The notes under the pieces: generated by a model
What the model was told of the DNA's origin: nothing
Databases searched by the model: none
The model's input: the letters and a program-made list of their open reading frames with translations, nothing else
Shown: positions 16,941 to 24,654 of the stretch, one piece after another
How the letters are laid out: the number at the start of each line of letters is the position of its first letter
How positions within the stretch are numbered: position 1 is the stretch's first letter
Position numbers and translations under genes: made by a program
Source: an uncultured Bacilli bacterium
GTDB lineage: Bacteria; Bacillota_I; Bacilli_A; RF39; UBA660
Length of the DNA: 39,439 bases
Reading direction: 5' to 3'
Assembly: GCA_947586825.1 (NCBI GenBank)
Contig: CANPXU010000009.1
Location: 1 to 39,439, forward strand

Positions 16941-17969
16941 TTAATTCTCTTTTATTTCACAAATATCATCATATTTATTAATACGATTATTAACGATTAA
17001 AGTATTCTTATTATCACAAATTATTATTTGATAGTATTTTAGTTTATATAAAAGATCACCATCATTTATTTTTTCTTCTTCAGCATCTTTAATAAGATTA
17101 TCTATACTTTCTCTCTTATCACTTAAAAGGTAATCTAGTTCATATAAAATATCCTCCCGATATTTATAGAAAACACTATTTATACCCACATAGTAAATAT
17201 CTCCCGCTTTAGTAACATCATTAGTACTAATATTATTAACAATAAGTTCATAATCATCATAGATATGATTATCAACGATAATTGCATCATCAAGATATAT
17301 TACTTGTTTTTCGCTATCATCAAAACTGTCTACTCTACCAATAATATCGACATAGTCATAGTTAAAATAGTTTTTAGGATCAATATCTAATTCATTAACA
17401 TTTACACTTTTTTCTAAATCAAAGGTAACATAACCATTTTTTACTTCTTCAGCTTCAGTATAAGCGTTTAATGAAAGAGATGATGCTCCGATTATCGAGC
17501 CAATTTTACCCTCGAGTCTAACAAATTTATTTTTATATTCTTTATAGCTTTGAGCTGGATTTTCCAAGAATTGATTAATGGAAATCGTTTCAACATCATC
17601 AGGAGCGCATTGATAGTTTTTATTATAATCATCTAAAGTATATTTACCATCACAATCATAAATTCGGTAGAAAAAAGAATTATAGGTAGCTACTTTATTT
17701 GATGATTTAACTTTAAAAGCTATTATAGGTCTTGATTTAAAAAGAGTGTAATTTACATAATCAAGACTCAAAGAGACTATAATTAAGATAAGTAAATACA
17801 AAGGTATTTTATAGGCGAGATGCTTGTTATTTAAACAAATACCTACCATTAAGACAATTATACCTATAGCAAGTGAAATAAGACGATAGATACTAAAGAT
17901 ATGTATAAAGTAAGGTATTATCATTAATAATAAACCTACGATAATTAAGATATATTTAATTTTCTTCAT
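16941..17969 (-). CDS. Unknown membrane protein with OB-like extracellular domain
   Basis: 342 residues. Three to four N-terminal hydrophobic helices (up to about residue 105) are followed by an extracellular domain of about 235 residues. The stretch KFVRLEGKIGSIIG, then VTFDLEK and YVDIIGRVDSFDD looks like a small beta-barrel, but I cannot assign a family. The start at 17969 is supported by GGGGTG 6 nt upstream; the longer frame lacks a site. Upstream of mreC on the same strand after a 28-bp gap, so perhaps co-transcribed. Confidence 0.65.
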   Translation of the reverse strand: MKKIKYILIIVGLLLMIIPYFIHIFSIYRLISLAIGIIVLMVGICLNNKHLAYKIPLYLLILIIVSLSLDYVNYTLFKSRPIIAFKVKSSNKVATYNSFFYRIYDCDGKYTLDDYNKNYQCAPDDVETISINQFLENPAQSYKEYKNKFVRLEGKIGSIIGASSLSLNAYTEAEEVKNGYVTFDLEKSVNVNELDIDPKNYFNYDYVDIIGRVDSFDDSEKQVIYLDDAIIVDNHIYDDYELIVNNISTNDVTKAGDIYYVGINSVFYKYREDILYELDYLLSDKRESIDNLIKDAEEEKINDGDLLYKLKYYQIIICDNKNTLIVNNRINKYDDICEIKEN

Positions 17970-18066
17970 ACTTCTCACCCCATTTTTATTATACAATAAG
18001 CATCATTTTTAAGCCACCCAAGGCTACAAAAAATGTGAAAGTTTTACACGAAAAAGACACGTAGTG

Positions 18067-18095
18067 TTAGTTCTTTTATAAAAGTATGATAAAAT
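18067..18095 (+). promoter_or_regulatory. Likely promoter of the phosphohexomutase gene
   Basis: TTAGTT (18067-18072), 17 bp, then TGA-TAAAAT (-10 at 18090-18095, extended -10). It lies 18 bp before the start codon, so the leader would be very short. Confidence 0.4.
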
Positions 18096-18113
18096 TATAA
18101 TTAGGTGATAATA

Positions 18114-19475
18114 ATGAATAAGAATATGTTTAGAGAATATGATATTCGAGGCATCTATCCTGATGATATAAATGGCGATATAGCCTTGACTATTGGTAAA
18201 GCTTTTGGCTCATATATTAAAGAAAAAGAAGTAATCGTTGGTCATGACAATAGATTATCTTCTCCCGAAATACATGAAAATTTAATTGCGGGTCTTGTTA
18301 GTGCTGGCGTTCATGTTATTGATTTAGGCCTTTGTACTACTCCTATGTATTATATAATTAAAAAACATTTGGGTCTAACTAATGGAATTATGATAACTGC
18401 TTCGCACAATCCTAAAGAATACAATGGCCTTAAGATATCTTTTAGCAAAATTGGCCCAGCTTATGGCGAAGCGATAACTAAATTTAGAGATTTTATCTTT
18501 GCTGGGAACTTTACAAAGGGAAATGGCTCAATAACTAAATTTACAGATACCAAAGAAATATATCTTAAAGCTATTAAAGATGGCATTAACATGGGAAAAC
18601 GAAAAATTAAAGTAGCCTATGACCCTGCCAATGGAACCGGATGTGTTATTTTAAAAGAAGTTCTTGATATATTTAAAGATTACATTGATTATGACATTAT
18701 CTATGGTGAAAGCGATGGTAATTTTCCTAATCATCATCCAGATCCTAGTGTTGAAGCTAATATGACTGCTTTAAAAGAATATGTAACATCTCATAACTGC
18801 GATTTAGGAATTGGTATTGATGGGGATGCAGACCGCGTTGGTTTAATTGACAATAAAGGAAATTTTATAACTGTTGATAAAATTATGATTATGATGTATC
18901 GATATTTATATCCTACTTTAAAAAGTAAAAAAGCTATTATGGATGTTAAATGTTCTAAAGCCATGCTAGATGAAATGCAAAAAATTAATTTACCAGTTTT
19001 TGTAAATAGAACGGGAAATAGTTATCAAAACTATACAATTAATACCGAAGGTTATGATTTTGGAGGTGAATTTTCTGGTCACCTTTGGTTTACCGATAAA
19101 TGGCCAGGAGTTGACGATGGTATTTATGCATCCCTTCGAATTATTGAAATGCTTACAAATACTAACAGCAGTATAACAGACCTTTTAAAAGATATTCCAA
19201 AATACTATAATACTCCAGAAATTAAGATTGATTGTCCGGATGATAAAAAGAAAATAGTAATCGATAAAGTTAAAGAATATGTTACTAATAAAGGCATTAA
19301 ATTTAATGATATTGATGGAGTGCGCATTGATTTTGCTGATGGCTTTGCTTTAATTAGACAAAGTAATACTACTCCATGTCTAACATTAAGGTTTGAAAAA
19401 CAAACGGAAGAAGATTTAAAAGCTATCCAAGATGAATATATTCCTTTGGTTAATGAAATAATTAAAAATAGTTAA
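18114..19475 (+). CDS. Phosphomannomutase/phosphoglucomutase
   Basis: A 453-residue alpha-D-phosphohexomutase that interconverts hexose 1- and 6-phosphates for envelope sugar synthesis. The N-terminus FREYDIRGIYPDDI is the family start. The phosphoserine loop is TASHNP (Ser97), the Mg site DGDADR is at 236-241, the sugar-binding loop is GGEFSGH near 325, and the phosphate-binding C-terminal loop is RQSNTTPCLTLRFE. Length is normal. I start at ATG 18114, 6 nt after AGGTG, rather than at the GTG at 18105. Whether mannose or glucose is preferred cannot be read from the sequence. Confidence 0.94.
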   Translation: MNKNMFREYDIRGIYPDDINGDIALTIGKAFGSYIKEKEVIVGHDNRLSSPEIHENLIAGLVSAGVHVIDLGLCTTPMYYIIKKHLGLTNGIMITASHNPKEYNGLKISFSKIGPAYGEAITKFRDFIFAGNFTKGNGSITKFTDTKEIYLKAIKDGINMGKRKIKVAYDPANGTGCVILKEVLDIFKDYIDYDIIYGESDGNFPNHHPDPSVEANMTALKEYVTSHNCDLGIGIDGDADRVGLIDNKGNFITVDKIMIMMYRYLYPTLKSKKAIMDVKCSKAMLDEMQKINLPVFVNRTGNSYQNYTINTEGYDFGGEFSGHLWFTDKWPGVDDGIYASLRIIEMLTNTNSSITDLLKDIPKYYNTPEIKIDCPDDKKKIVIDKVKEYVTNKGIKFNDIDGVRIDFADGFALIRQSNTTPCLTLRFEKQTEEDLKAIQDEYIPLVNEIIKNS

Positions 19476-19513
19476 AAAAGACAAATAAGTCCTAGTGCTT
19501 ACTTGCCTTTTTT
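19473..19513. terminator. Terminator between convergent genes
   Basis: GACAAATAAG (19480-19489) and CTTACTTGCC (19498-19507) flanked by A- and T-runs. As minus-strand RNA all ten positions pair (three G-U); as plus-strand RNA two become A-C mismatches. So it should stop the kinase-side transcript better than the mutase transcript. Confidence 0.7.
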
Positions 19514-19519
19514 ATTTGA

Positions 19520-20704
19520 TTAAACATTTATTAATTTTTTTAATTTACTTATTTGACTATCAATAATAAAACATAATCTTGCAATTCTAGTATCAGAATA
19601 ACCGGTTAAATCCTGATATTCATGGAGTAATTCACTAAACCACTCAGTTAGTCCCTCCAATTTAGTTATATCAATTCTTTTTATATTTTTTACAAGTTTT
19701 ATTATTTCGCCAAAACTTTGTACTTCATAAAATAACCTACCAGAGCCCGAAATATGTACCTCATCTTCATCATAATACTTAATGTTTAAGCTTTGACCAT
19801 TATCAAAAATTGGTGCTACATCAAGCCATTTTAAGGTATTAACATCTCTTATAATGCCAAAATTATTTAAATGCCGGTCTTCATTCATAATTAGAAAATC
19901 TAAAATATACATATTCTCCATTTTTTCCCGGGCATTTGCAATACCATTTTCTTCGAGCACTCTAATATAATCTTCATAATCATTTATATTATTATGTCTT
20001 TTCATACTACTTTTTATTTGATTGCAAGTTATAAATTCCGTATCTTTAGTAATAAAACAAGGACATTTAGATACTACCATATCTTTATAGATATCAATTT
20101 TATATTCGACATGATTAAAGCCAAGTCTTTTACATATTTCACTAGCTAGCACTTCATTAAAAGGTTGCAAAGTTTCATTTTTATACCCAGCCTTTAATAA
20201 ATATCTTGTCCCATTTTCAATAATCCAAGCCTTTTTGAGCATTCCATCTGTTGTATTATTAGGAGTCTTTAAAGATGCTTCATTTGTTATTATTTTACTA
20301 CTGTTTGATAAAGAAGCTTCCGTAAACTCCACATCTTCAAAATCATTATCAAAAAAATTAATACTATCATAAGAAACATTACTATCATAAGGCTTTAACC
20401 AATATTGGTCTGATAAAGATAAGCCAAAAGCTTTATCTAAAAGTTCACCTGGAGCACTTATATTTAATCTATGTAATAATATGTCTAACTTATCACGCCA
20501 AGATGGAATACCCCTTGCTTTAAACCACACACTTAAATTAGTTCTAAAAGTAGTATTATCTATTCCTTTACTATAAAAACTTTTTATAATATAGGGAGCA
20601 AAATCGATATTTTTAACTTCATATACATGGGTAAATCCACTTGTAGCACTATCATATTCTGCGACCAGTACTTCAGTATTTTTATTCATAAGTATGCATT
20701 TCAT
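19520..20704 (-). CDS. HipA-like Ser/Thr kinase-fold protein, no HipB partner
   Basis: 394 residues. The C-terminal two thirds have kinase features of HipA/CtkA-type proteins: RYLLKAGYK (ATP-site Lys171) and FNEVLASEICKRLGF. A catalytic-loop motif NEDRHLNNFG is at 274-283 and the metal site APIFDNGQSL near 297-306. The N-terminal 130 residues are not the usual HipA N-domain. No HTH antitoxin gene is adjacent. It follows the small gene of the DGR after 42 bp and may be the last gene of that operon or an independent gene. HipA kinases phosphorylate tRNA synthetases or other targets; the target here is unknown. GGAG lies 12 nt before the ATG, rather far. Confidence 0.7.
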   Translation of the reverse strand: MKCILMNKNTEVLVAEYDSATSGFTHVYEVKNIDFAPYIIKSFYSKGIDNTTFRTNLSVWFKARGIPSWRDKLDILLHRLNISAPGELLDKAFGLSLSDQYWLKPYDSNVSYDSINFFDNDFEDVEFTEASLSNSSKIITNEASLKTPNNTTDGMLKKAWIIENGTRYLLKAGYKNETLQPFNEVLASEICKRLGFNHVEYKIDIYKDMVVSKCPCFITKDTEFITCNQIKSSMKRHNNINDYEDYIRVLEENGIANAREKMENMYILDFLIMNEDRHLNNFGIIRDVNTLKWLDVAPIFDNGQSLNIKYYDEDEVHISGSGRLFYEVQSFGEIIKLVKNIKRIDITKLEGLTEWFSELLHEYQDLTGYSDTRIARLCFIIDSQISKLKKLINV

Positions 20705-20749
20705 AGGACAATCAAACTCCTTTTTTGTACTACAAATAGTATAACATAA

Positions 20750-21007
20750 TTATCTATTCTTCACTATATAAGCAATCAATAGTTCTTCAATAAATATTTT
20801 CATTACATACATTTTATAATTATTAATTTTAAAGGTATGAACTTCTACTCGGTTTTCTTTATCTATAACAACATAATTAAGATCTTTATTATTAATATAT
20901 TTTTTCAAAAATTTATCTATTCCTAAACTATAATATTTGCTATTTTTACTAAATAGAATTACATAATCTTTAAAAAGTCTTTTAAAAAAGATATATCTAT
21001 TTTTCAT
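20750..21007 (-). CDS. Small unknown protein overlapping the DGR RT gene
   Basis: An 85-residue basic protein starting MKNRYIFFKRLFKDYVILF, without membrane helices. Its ATG (21007) lies inside the last codons of the RT gene (11-bp overlap), so it is probably translated by coupling. A longer frame to 21055 has no ribosome binding site. Sequence and composition (K, Y, N, I) match the RT neighbourhood. I do not recognise a family. It could be an accessory of the retroelement. Confidence 0.6.
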   Translation of the reverse strand: MKNRYIFFKRLFKDYVILFSKNSKYYSLGIDKFLKKYINNKDLNYVVIDKENRVEVHTFKINNYKMYVMKIFIEELLIAYIVKNR

Positions 21008-22073
21008 TATAAAAATACCTATTAATAATATTTTTAATTTTAATATTGTCAGCATATTTATAACTATTTAAATATGTCATAATACTGCAAAAAACTTGAT
21101 TATAGCTTTTATATCCTGCTTTTAATTCATATTTAAGAAGTTTAATTTTCTTTTTAATTTTAAGATAATTATTACTTCTAATTTTAATAATTATCTTATT
21201 ATTTATTACTTTATATACATAACCTAAAAAAGAAAATCCTTGATTTTCCTTAACTATAAAAGTTTTTTTATCATTAATATTTAGTTTATATTCCTCTTTT
21301 AGGATATCTACTATCTCATTTCTTACCTTTTTTAAATATTCCTTATCGGGATGCATAATAATAAAATCATCCATATATCTAACATAATATTTGCATTTTA
21401 AATCATGAACTATATAATGGTCTAACTTATAAAGATAAAATATTGATAAAAACTGACTTGTCATATTACCAATAGGTAATCCTTTATCATATTTATACTC
21501 AGGAATACTGCTTTTAAACTTTAAATAATATTTATTTATAATTTCATTAATATATGGATAATTAGTACTATCTATGACTTTGCTTATTAACATAAATTCT
21601 TCATTAGAAAGTTTATCTATTAATAAATCTTTTAAAACATTATGGTCAATATTATAAAAATATTTATTTATATCAATTTTTAGGATATAGAAATTATTAT
21701 ATTTACTTTTCAAAATTCTTAAATACTTACGAGTTAAATTAACACCATAATCCGTACCCATATTTTTACGCGTTGCACAATTACGCATATCTAAATATTT
21801 AGTAAGCTTTTTTTCTAAAATATTTCGGGTAATATAGTGATTAATTATTTTATCTCTAATAGGAAGACTCATAATAAGCCGGTATTTAGGTTCTTTAACT
21901 ATAAAGATATTATAACGTTCATGACCTACTTCATTATTATCAAGCATGTTTTTAATAGTACTAATATTTTGCATTTTATTAAACTCAAACTTTAATAATT
22001 GCTTTTTGTTTTTAACATTTTTACTTATTTCATGCTCATATATATTTATAATATCTTCAAACTTGCTTTCCAT
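20997..22073 (-). CDS. Reverse transcriptase of a diversity-generating retroelement
   Basis: 358 residues. RT motifs in order: LKIDINKYFYNID with catalytic Asp at 134, GLPIGNMTSQ at 198-207, and YVRYMDDFI with YMDD at 233-236, followed by GFSFLGYV. The (I/L)GNxTSQ form, rather than the QG of group II intron and retron enzymes, is diagnostic of the DGR RT clade. There is no maturase or endonuclease domain. The enzyme copies the template RNA with errors at adenines, and the cDNA replaces the variable repeat of the target gene. The gene overlaps the Avd-like gene by 17 bp, and a template repeat lies about 0.9 kb upstream. Confidence 0.95.
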   Translation of the reverse strand: MESKFEDIINIYEHEISKNVKNKKQLLKFEFNKMQNISTIKNMLDNNEVGHERYNIFIVKEPKYRLIMSLPIRDKIINHYITRNILEKKLTKYLDMRNCATRKNMGTDYGVNLTRKYLRILKSKYNNFYILKIDINKYFYNIDHNVLKDLLIDKLSNEEFMLISKVIDSTNYPYINEIINKYYLKFKSSIPEYKYDKGLPIGNMTSQFLSIFYLYKLDHYIVHDLKCKYYVRYMDDFIIMHPDKEYLKKVRNEIVDILKEEYKLNINDKKTFIVKENQGFSFLGYVYKVINNKIIIKIRSNNYLKIKKKIKLLKYELKAGYKSYNQVFCSIMTYLNSYKYADNIKIKNIINRYFYNEK

Positions 22074-22413
22074 TTTTACACCAACTATATAACATTTTAT
22101 TAATTTGTTCTAGTTTATTACAATTCTTTGTACATTGACTTTCACTAATATAACGTAATTTATAAGCTCGTTCTAAATAAAAATCTATCTTATTAATCTT
22201 AGCTAAAGCTTTTATTTGATATCTCTTTTTAATTTCTAAATCTGTTTCATAATTAGCTTCATAAACAAGTTCTAACAAACATAAAGAATCTTCATATAGT
22301 AATTTACGAGATATAAAATCTTTTTTAGGAAAAGTTACGACTAATTTTTCAATATCAATTATAAATTTTTTGATATTTTCAATTATTAAAAATTTTTCTT
22401 TAGCTTGTTTCAT
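22057..22413 (-). CDS. avd: Avd-like accessory protein of the DGR
   Basis: A 118-residue, all-helical basic protein. The C-terminal part (IDFYLERAYKLRYISESQC, ending in a MLYSWCKN segment) matches the four-helix S23/Avd family. Avd binds the RT and the template RNA and is needed for mutagenic homing in the Bordetella phage DGR. Position directly upstream of the RT (17-bp overlap) fits. The start is ATG 22413, just inside the end of the MutS-like gene. The ribosome binding site is weak, so coupling is likely. Confidence 0.85.
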   Translation of the reverse strand: MKQAKEKFLIIENIKKFIIDIEKLVVTFPKKDFISRKLLYEDSLCLLELVYEANYETDLEIKKRYQIKALAKINKIDFYLERAYKLRYISESQCTKNCNKLEQINKMLYSWCKNGKQV

Positions 22414-22774
22414 TTTCAATTTGCTCGATTATTTTTTCTAATTTATCAAGACTAAAACTATTTATTTTATCTCTTAAAATATTAACTCTTTTTTCAATAT
22501 CTAATTGTTCCCTTGCTTTTTTAATTACTTTAAGAAAGTTTTTACTTATTCCTTTATGTTCTGAAACTACTTTATTATGTTCATAGATAGCATAACTTAT
22601 ATTCTCATCCTCTAAAGTATGGATAACTTTTGCTAAGGCGGAAACAGGAAATCCTACTGCCATCTTTGGTTCTACGAATTTATAGCCCAAAAGATAATAT
22701 AAAATTAACCCAGCTTCCCCATAAACATTATAAAAAGTTCCAGCTTTATAAATTTTAACTATTGTATCTTTCAT
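22400..22774 (-). CDS. MutS domain-I-like DGR accessory protein
   Basis: A 124-residue protein. Its first about 75 residues resemble the mismatch-binding domain of MutS: YKAGTFYNVYGEAG aligns with the RIGDFYELFFEDA motif of the mutS product in this window, and MAVGFPVSALAKVI with MCGVPFHAVKPYI. The tail (about 80-124) is helical and charged. The Phe-X-Glu mismatch motif has become Phe-Tyr-Asn, so the Glu is missing. There is no ATPase domain. MutS-like proteins are known as accessories of some DGRs; the position between template repeat and avd supports such a role. GGAG lies 12 nt upstream of the ATG. Confidence 0.75.
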   Translation of the reverse strand: MKDTIVKIYKAGTFYNVYGEAGLILYYLLGYKFVEPKMAVGFPVSALAKVIHTLEDENISYAIYEHNKVVSEHKGISKNFLKVIKKAREQLDIEKRVNILRDKINSFSLDKLEKIIEQIENETS

Positions 22775-22925
22775 TTATATTCACATCTCCAATATAGCTT
22801 TAGGTAATGCACGTATGCATCACCATCTATATTTTTTCTTTAGGCTAAGCCAAGGATAATCTTTGTCCTTTATCTCACACACAATAAGACCTTAATCTTA
22901 CTATCACTGGAGTTTTTAAAGGTCT
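22775..22925 (-). ncRNA. Structured RNA segment downstream of the template repeat
   Basis: This 150-bp non-coding spacer lies between the TR and the MutS-like gene. On the minus strand it contains a 9-bp stem with UACG loop (22803-22824; GGTGATGCA with TGCATTACC, one G-U). It also holds smaller stems AAGGA/TCCTT and TAAGA/TCTTA. Only the first is strong. In studied DGRs, RNA flanking the TR binds Avd-RT and primes cDNA synthesis, so this is the likely counterpart. No internal promoter or terminator is clear. Confidence 0.5.
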
Positions 22926-23013
22926 CGGCCGCACGACATTAGTGTTCGTACCAACATAGTTGTTGTTGACATTGCCCGGTGCATTCACATTGAACGCATT
23001 AACGCCGGAAGCA
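22926..23013 (-). repeat. DGR template repeat (TR)
   Basis: 88 bp matching 23177-23264 without gaps at 78 positions. Read in the target's frame on the minus strand it has many AAT/AAC codons, the known TR bias that lets adenine mutagenesis reach many residues. It has 22 adenines on that strand. Ten differ in the VR and none of the 66 other positions differ. The TR lies 82 bp after the target stop codon. Sequence past its end (GAGACCTTTA) differs from that past the VR (GTCCTTTA), as expected for IMH* against IMH. Confidence 0.96.
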
Positions 23014-23055
23014 CAAGCGCAATTTTTAACCTACAAGATTACCCTAAATATACCT

Positions 23056-23089
23056 ACTTGCCTCGCACCGCAAGGGCGCGAAGACAAGT
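23056..23089 (-). other. Strong hairpin just after the DGR target gene
   Basis: ACTTG(T)CTTCGC pairs with GCGAGGCAAGT: eleven base pairs with one bulge and an 11-nt loop. It is GC-rich in an AT-rich region. No T-run follows, so it does not look like a terminator. Hairpins or cruciforms downstream of the VR promote homing in studied DGRs; this one is 88 bp from the VR end. Confidence 0.6.
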
Positions 23090-23095
23090 CTTGTT

Positions 23096-24472
23096 CTAAT
23101 TTATTCCTACGCGGTAAGGATTAGTGGAAGTGCCTTCTCCCCCAGAAATTCGCGCGTCAGATGTAAGATAAAGGACCGGCCGCACGACAAGAGAGTTCGT
23201 ACCAACATAGTAGTTGCTGACATAGCCCGGCGCAGTCACATCGAACGCATGAACGCCGGAAGCATCGGTCCTTTGGGTAATAAGCCATTCCCATAAGCCC
23301 ATGTAAAGCCAATTTTCCTCTGATGCGGAACGATAGTCTGGTTTATCCGGATTGTCTTGATATGATCCTTGAGGAAAGCCATCATCAGCATTACCGCCAG
23401 CTATATACTGATAAGTTCCATTGTAAGGAACATTATCCCAAAAATCTGGATTGGCTCCATAAAGGTAATCTGATACATACATAAGGCCAATATGATTTTG
23501 ATGGGTTGTTTGGTCGCTCATTTCTTTATCAAATACGGATTTTGCCTTAGTATTTGAGCTTGGACTACCACCAACTATTTCACCCCAAGAGCCACCTTTA
23601 TAATGCCAATCATGATTATCAATTAGCTTTTGCCAGTCACCGCTAAATTTTCCGTAATAATTTTTATTTAAATGGACGGTATTAAGTAATGCTGTTGGCC
23701 AGTCAGCTGTAGTGTTAGTATCTCCAACTTTTTGCCATCTATATCTTGGAACTGACGTTAGCTTTCCTTTGTATCGATGGTGAAAGGCATCTTTTTCCTC
23801 ATTATTATTACTAGTGTCATTTCCATAATGAATATTATAATAAGTTCCCACAGTTCCACCGGTTTCTTTTCCTAGCTGGGTTTCATCCGCATAATCCGCT
23901 TTAATTAATTTCACTTGATAAGTACCATCACTATCTTCATCAAATATCCCTATTATGCGGTATAAGTTTTCATATGGACAACTATCTGCATCGCTACCAA
24001 AACATACATAATTATTTACTATACTATTTGCTCCCGAATAGCGATATGATTTATCTGCCGCTTCTAAAGTGCTATAAGTTCCGACTCCATCATGATAGTA
24101 CAAACCCTTTTCCCCATCAGCGGTATAAAGCGATTTTATATAATCTGCCATTGGCATTTGCTTAAAGTATATCGTACATCTATCGCTTTTATTAGAAGTT
24201 AGCATTACTGATTTAGTTACAGAGTCCCAACTTATCTCTGAATTATTATCACAAACGCCTTTATCAAATACATACATATCCGTAGGCCAAGTATTCTTGT
24301 CATATTTTTCATATTTACCGGCCTGATTTTGGATCATTATCGCTAGGCCCGAATTGCTACCTGCTGCGCTATCCTTTGCCTTAGATATTACTTTAGTACT
24401 CAAAAAAATAACGCCTAAAAAAGTTACCCCTAAAGCGATACATAACCCCCAAATTTTTTTACTACTTTTCAT
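23096..24472 (-). CDS. DGR target: membrane-anchored surface protein with C-terminal variable region
   Basis: 458 residues. An N-terminal membrane anchor (about 8-29, KIWGLCIALGVTFLGVIFL) is followed by an extracellular region. Landmarks are IMIQNQAGKY, NNYVCFG with LYRIIGIF near 150-175, HIGLMYVSDYLYG near 325, and a W-rich ENWLYMGLWEWLIT. The VR (residues 403-432) comes next, then RPVLYLTSDARISGGEGTST and a short NPYRVGIN end. The variable region thus sits about 26 residues before the C-terminus. It is homologous end to end to the protein at 29933 and more distantly to that at 11152. AGGAAGG precedes the ATG. The gene is controlled by operators at 24541-24569. Binding partner unknown. Confidence 0.9.
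   Translation of the reverse strand: MKSSKKIWGLCIALGVTFLGVIFLSTKVISKAKDSAAGSNSGLAIMIQNQAGKYEKYDKNTWPTDMYVFDKGVCDNNSEISWDSVTKSVMLTSNKSDRCTIYFKQMPMADYIKSLYTADGEKGLYYHDGVGTYSTLEAADKSYRYSGANSIVNNYVCFGSDADSCPYENLYRIIGIFDEDSDGTYQVKLIKADYADETQLGKETGGTVGTYYNIHYGNDTSNNNEEKDAFHHRYKGKLTSVPRYRWQKVGDTNTTADWPTALLNTVHLNKNYYGKFSGDWQKLIDNHDWHYKGGSWGEIVGGSPSSNTKAKSVFDKEMSDQTTHQNHIGLMYVSDYLYGANPDFWDNVPYNGTYQYIAGGNADDGFPQGSYQDNPDKPDYRSASEENWLYMGLWEWLITQRTDASGVHAFDVTAPGYVSNYYVGTNSLVVRPVLYLTSDARISGGEGTSTNPYRVGIN
23177..23264 (-). repeat. DGR variable repeat (VR)
   Basis: Differences from the TR lie at 23190, 23191, 23194, 23212, 23217, 23224, 23231, 23235, 23242 and 23251, every one opposite a TR adenine. In protein terms TR Asn codons have become His, Asp, Thr, Tyr, Ser, Tyr and Leu, one Thr became Ser, and one change (GCA to GCG) is silent. 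The GTGCGGCCG end is invariant and probably part of the initiation-of-homing site. Confidence 0.96.
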
Positions 24473-24535
24473 ACTACAACCTTCCTAAAATAGAAGTTTT
24501 TTAAGTTCAAACGTATAAAATTATGCTAGTCTTCC

Positions 24536-24565
24536 ATTTTAATATTGAGTACTACCTATACTCAA
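24536..24565 (-). promoter_or_regulatory. Promoter of the DGR target gene
   Basis: On the minus strand TTGAGT (24560-24565), 18 bp and TAAAAT (24536-24541). The -35 and the spacer are made of operator 1. The start is predicted near 24529, giving a 57-nt leader. Confidence 0.65.
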
Positions 24566-24569
24566 TATT
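24541..24569. promoter_or_regulatory. Operator 1 of the XRE regulator
   Basis: Perfect palindrome: AATATTGAGTA (24541-24551), 7-bp spacer, TACTCAATATT (24559-24569). It covers the -35 and spacer of the DGR target promoter. The core TTGAGTA-N7-TACTCAA recurs as operator 2, exactly 40 bp away. Confidence 0.8.
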
Positions 24570-24584
24570 ATTATAATTAATTCT

Positions 24585-24605
24585 TTGAGTATCGTCAATA
24601 CTCAA
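24585..24605. promoter_or_regulatory. Operator 2 of the XRE regulator
   Basis: TTGAGTA (24585-24591), 7 bp, TACTCAA (24599-24605). The spacer differs from operator 1 while the arms are identical, which argues for selection on the arms. It covers the -35 and spacer of the regulator's own promoter. Confidence 0.8.
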
Positions 24606-24613
24606 TTTAAAAT
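24585..24613 (+). promoter_or_regulatory. Promoter of the XRE regulator gene
   Basis: TTGAGT (24585-24590), 17 bp, TAAAAT (24608-24613). Overlap with operator 2 predicts autorepression. Confidence 0.65.
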
Positions 24614-24654
24614 TATTGGAATTATAAATGTTAATATCTAATAGAGGAAAAGTT

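Noticed and set aside
17988-17993. TATAAT upstream of the unknown membrane gene as its promoter
   Set aside because: The start would fall on the ribosome binding site, and no -35 is found at a proper distance.
20997-22073. RT as a retron or group II intron enzyme
   Set aside because: The motif is GNMTSQ rather than the QG form, there is no maturase or endonuclease domain, and a TR/VR pair with adenine-specific changes is adjacent.
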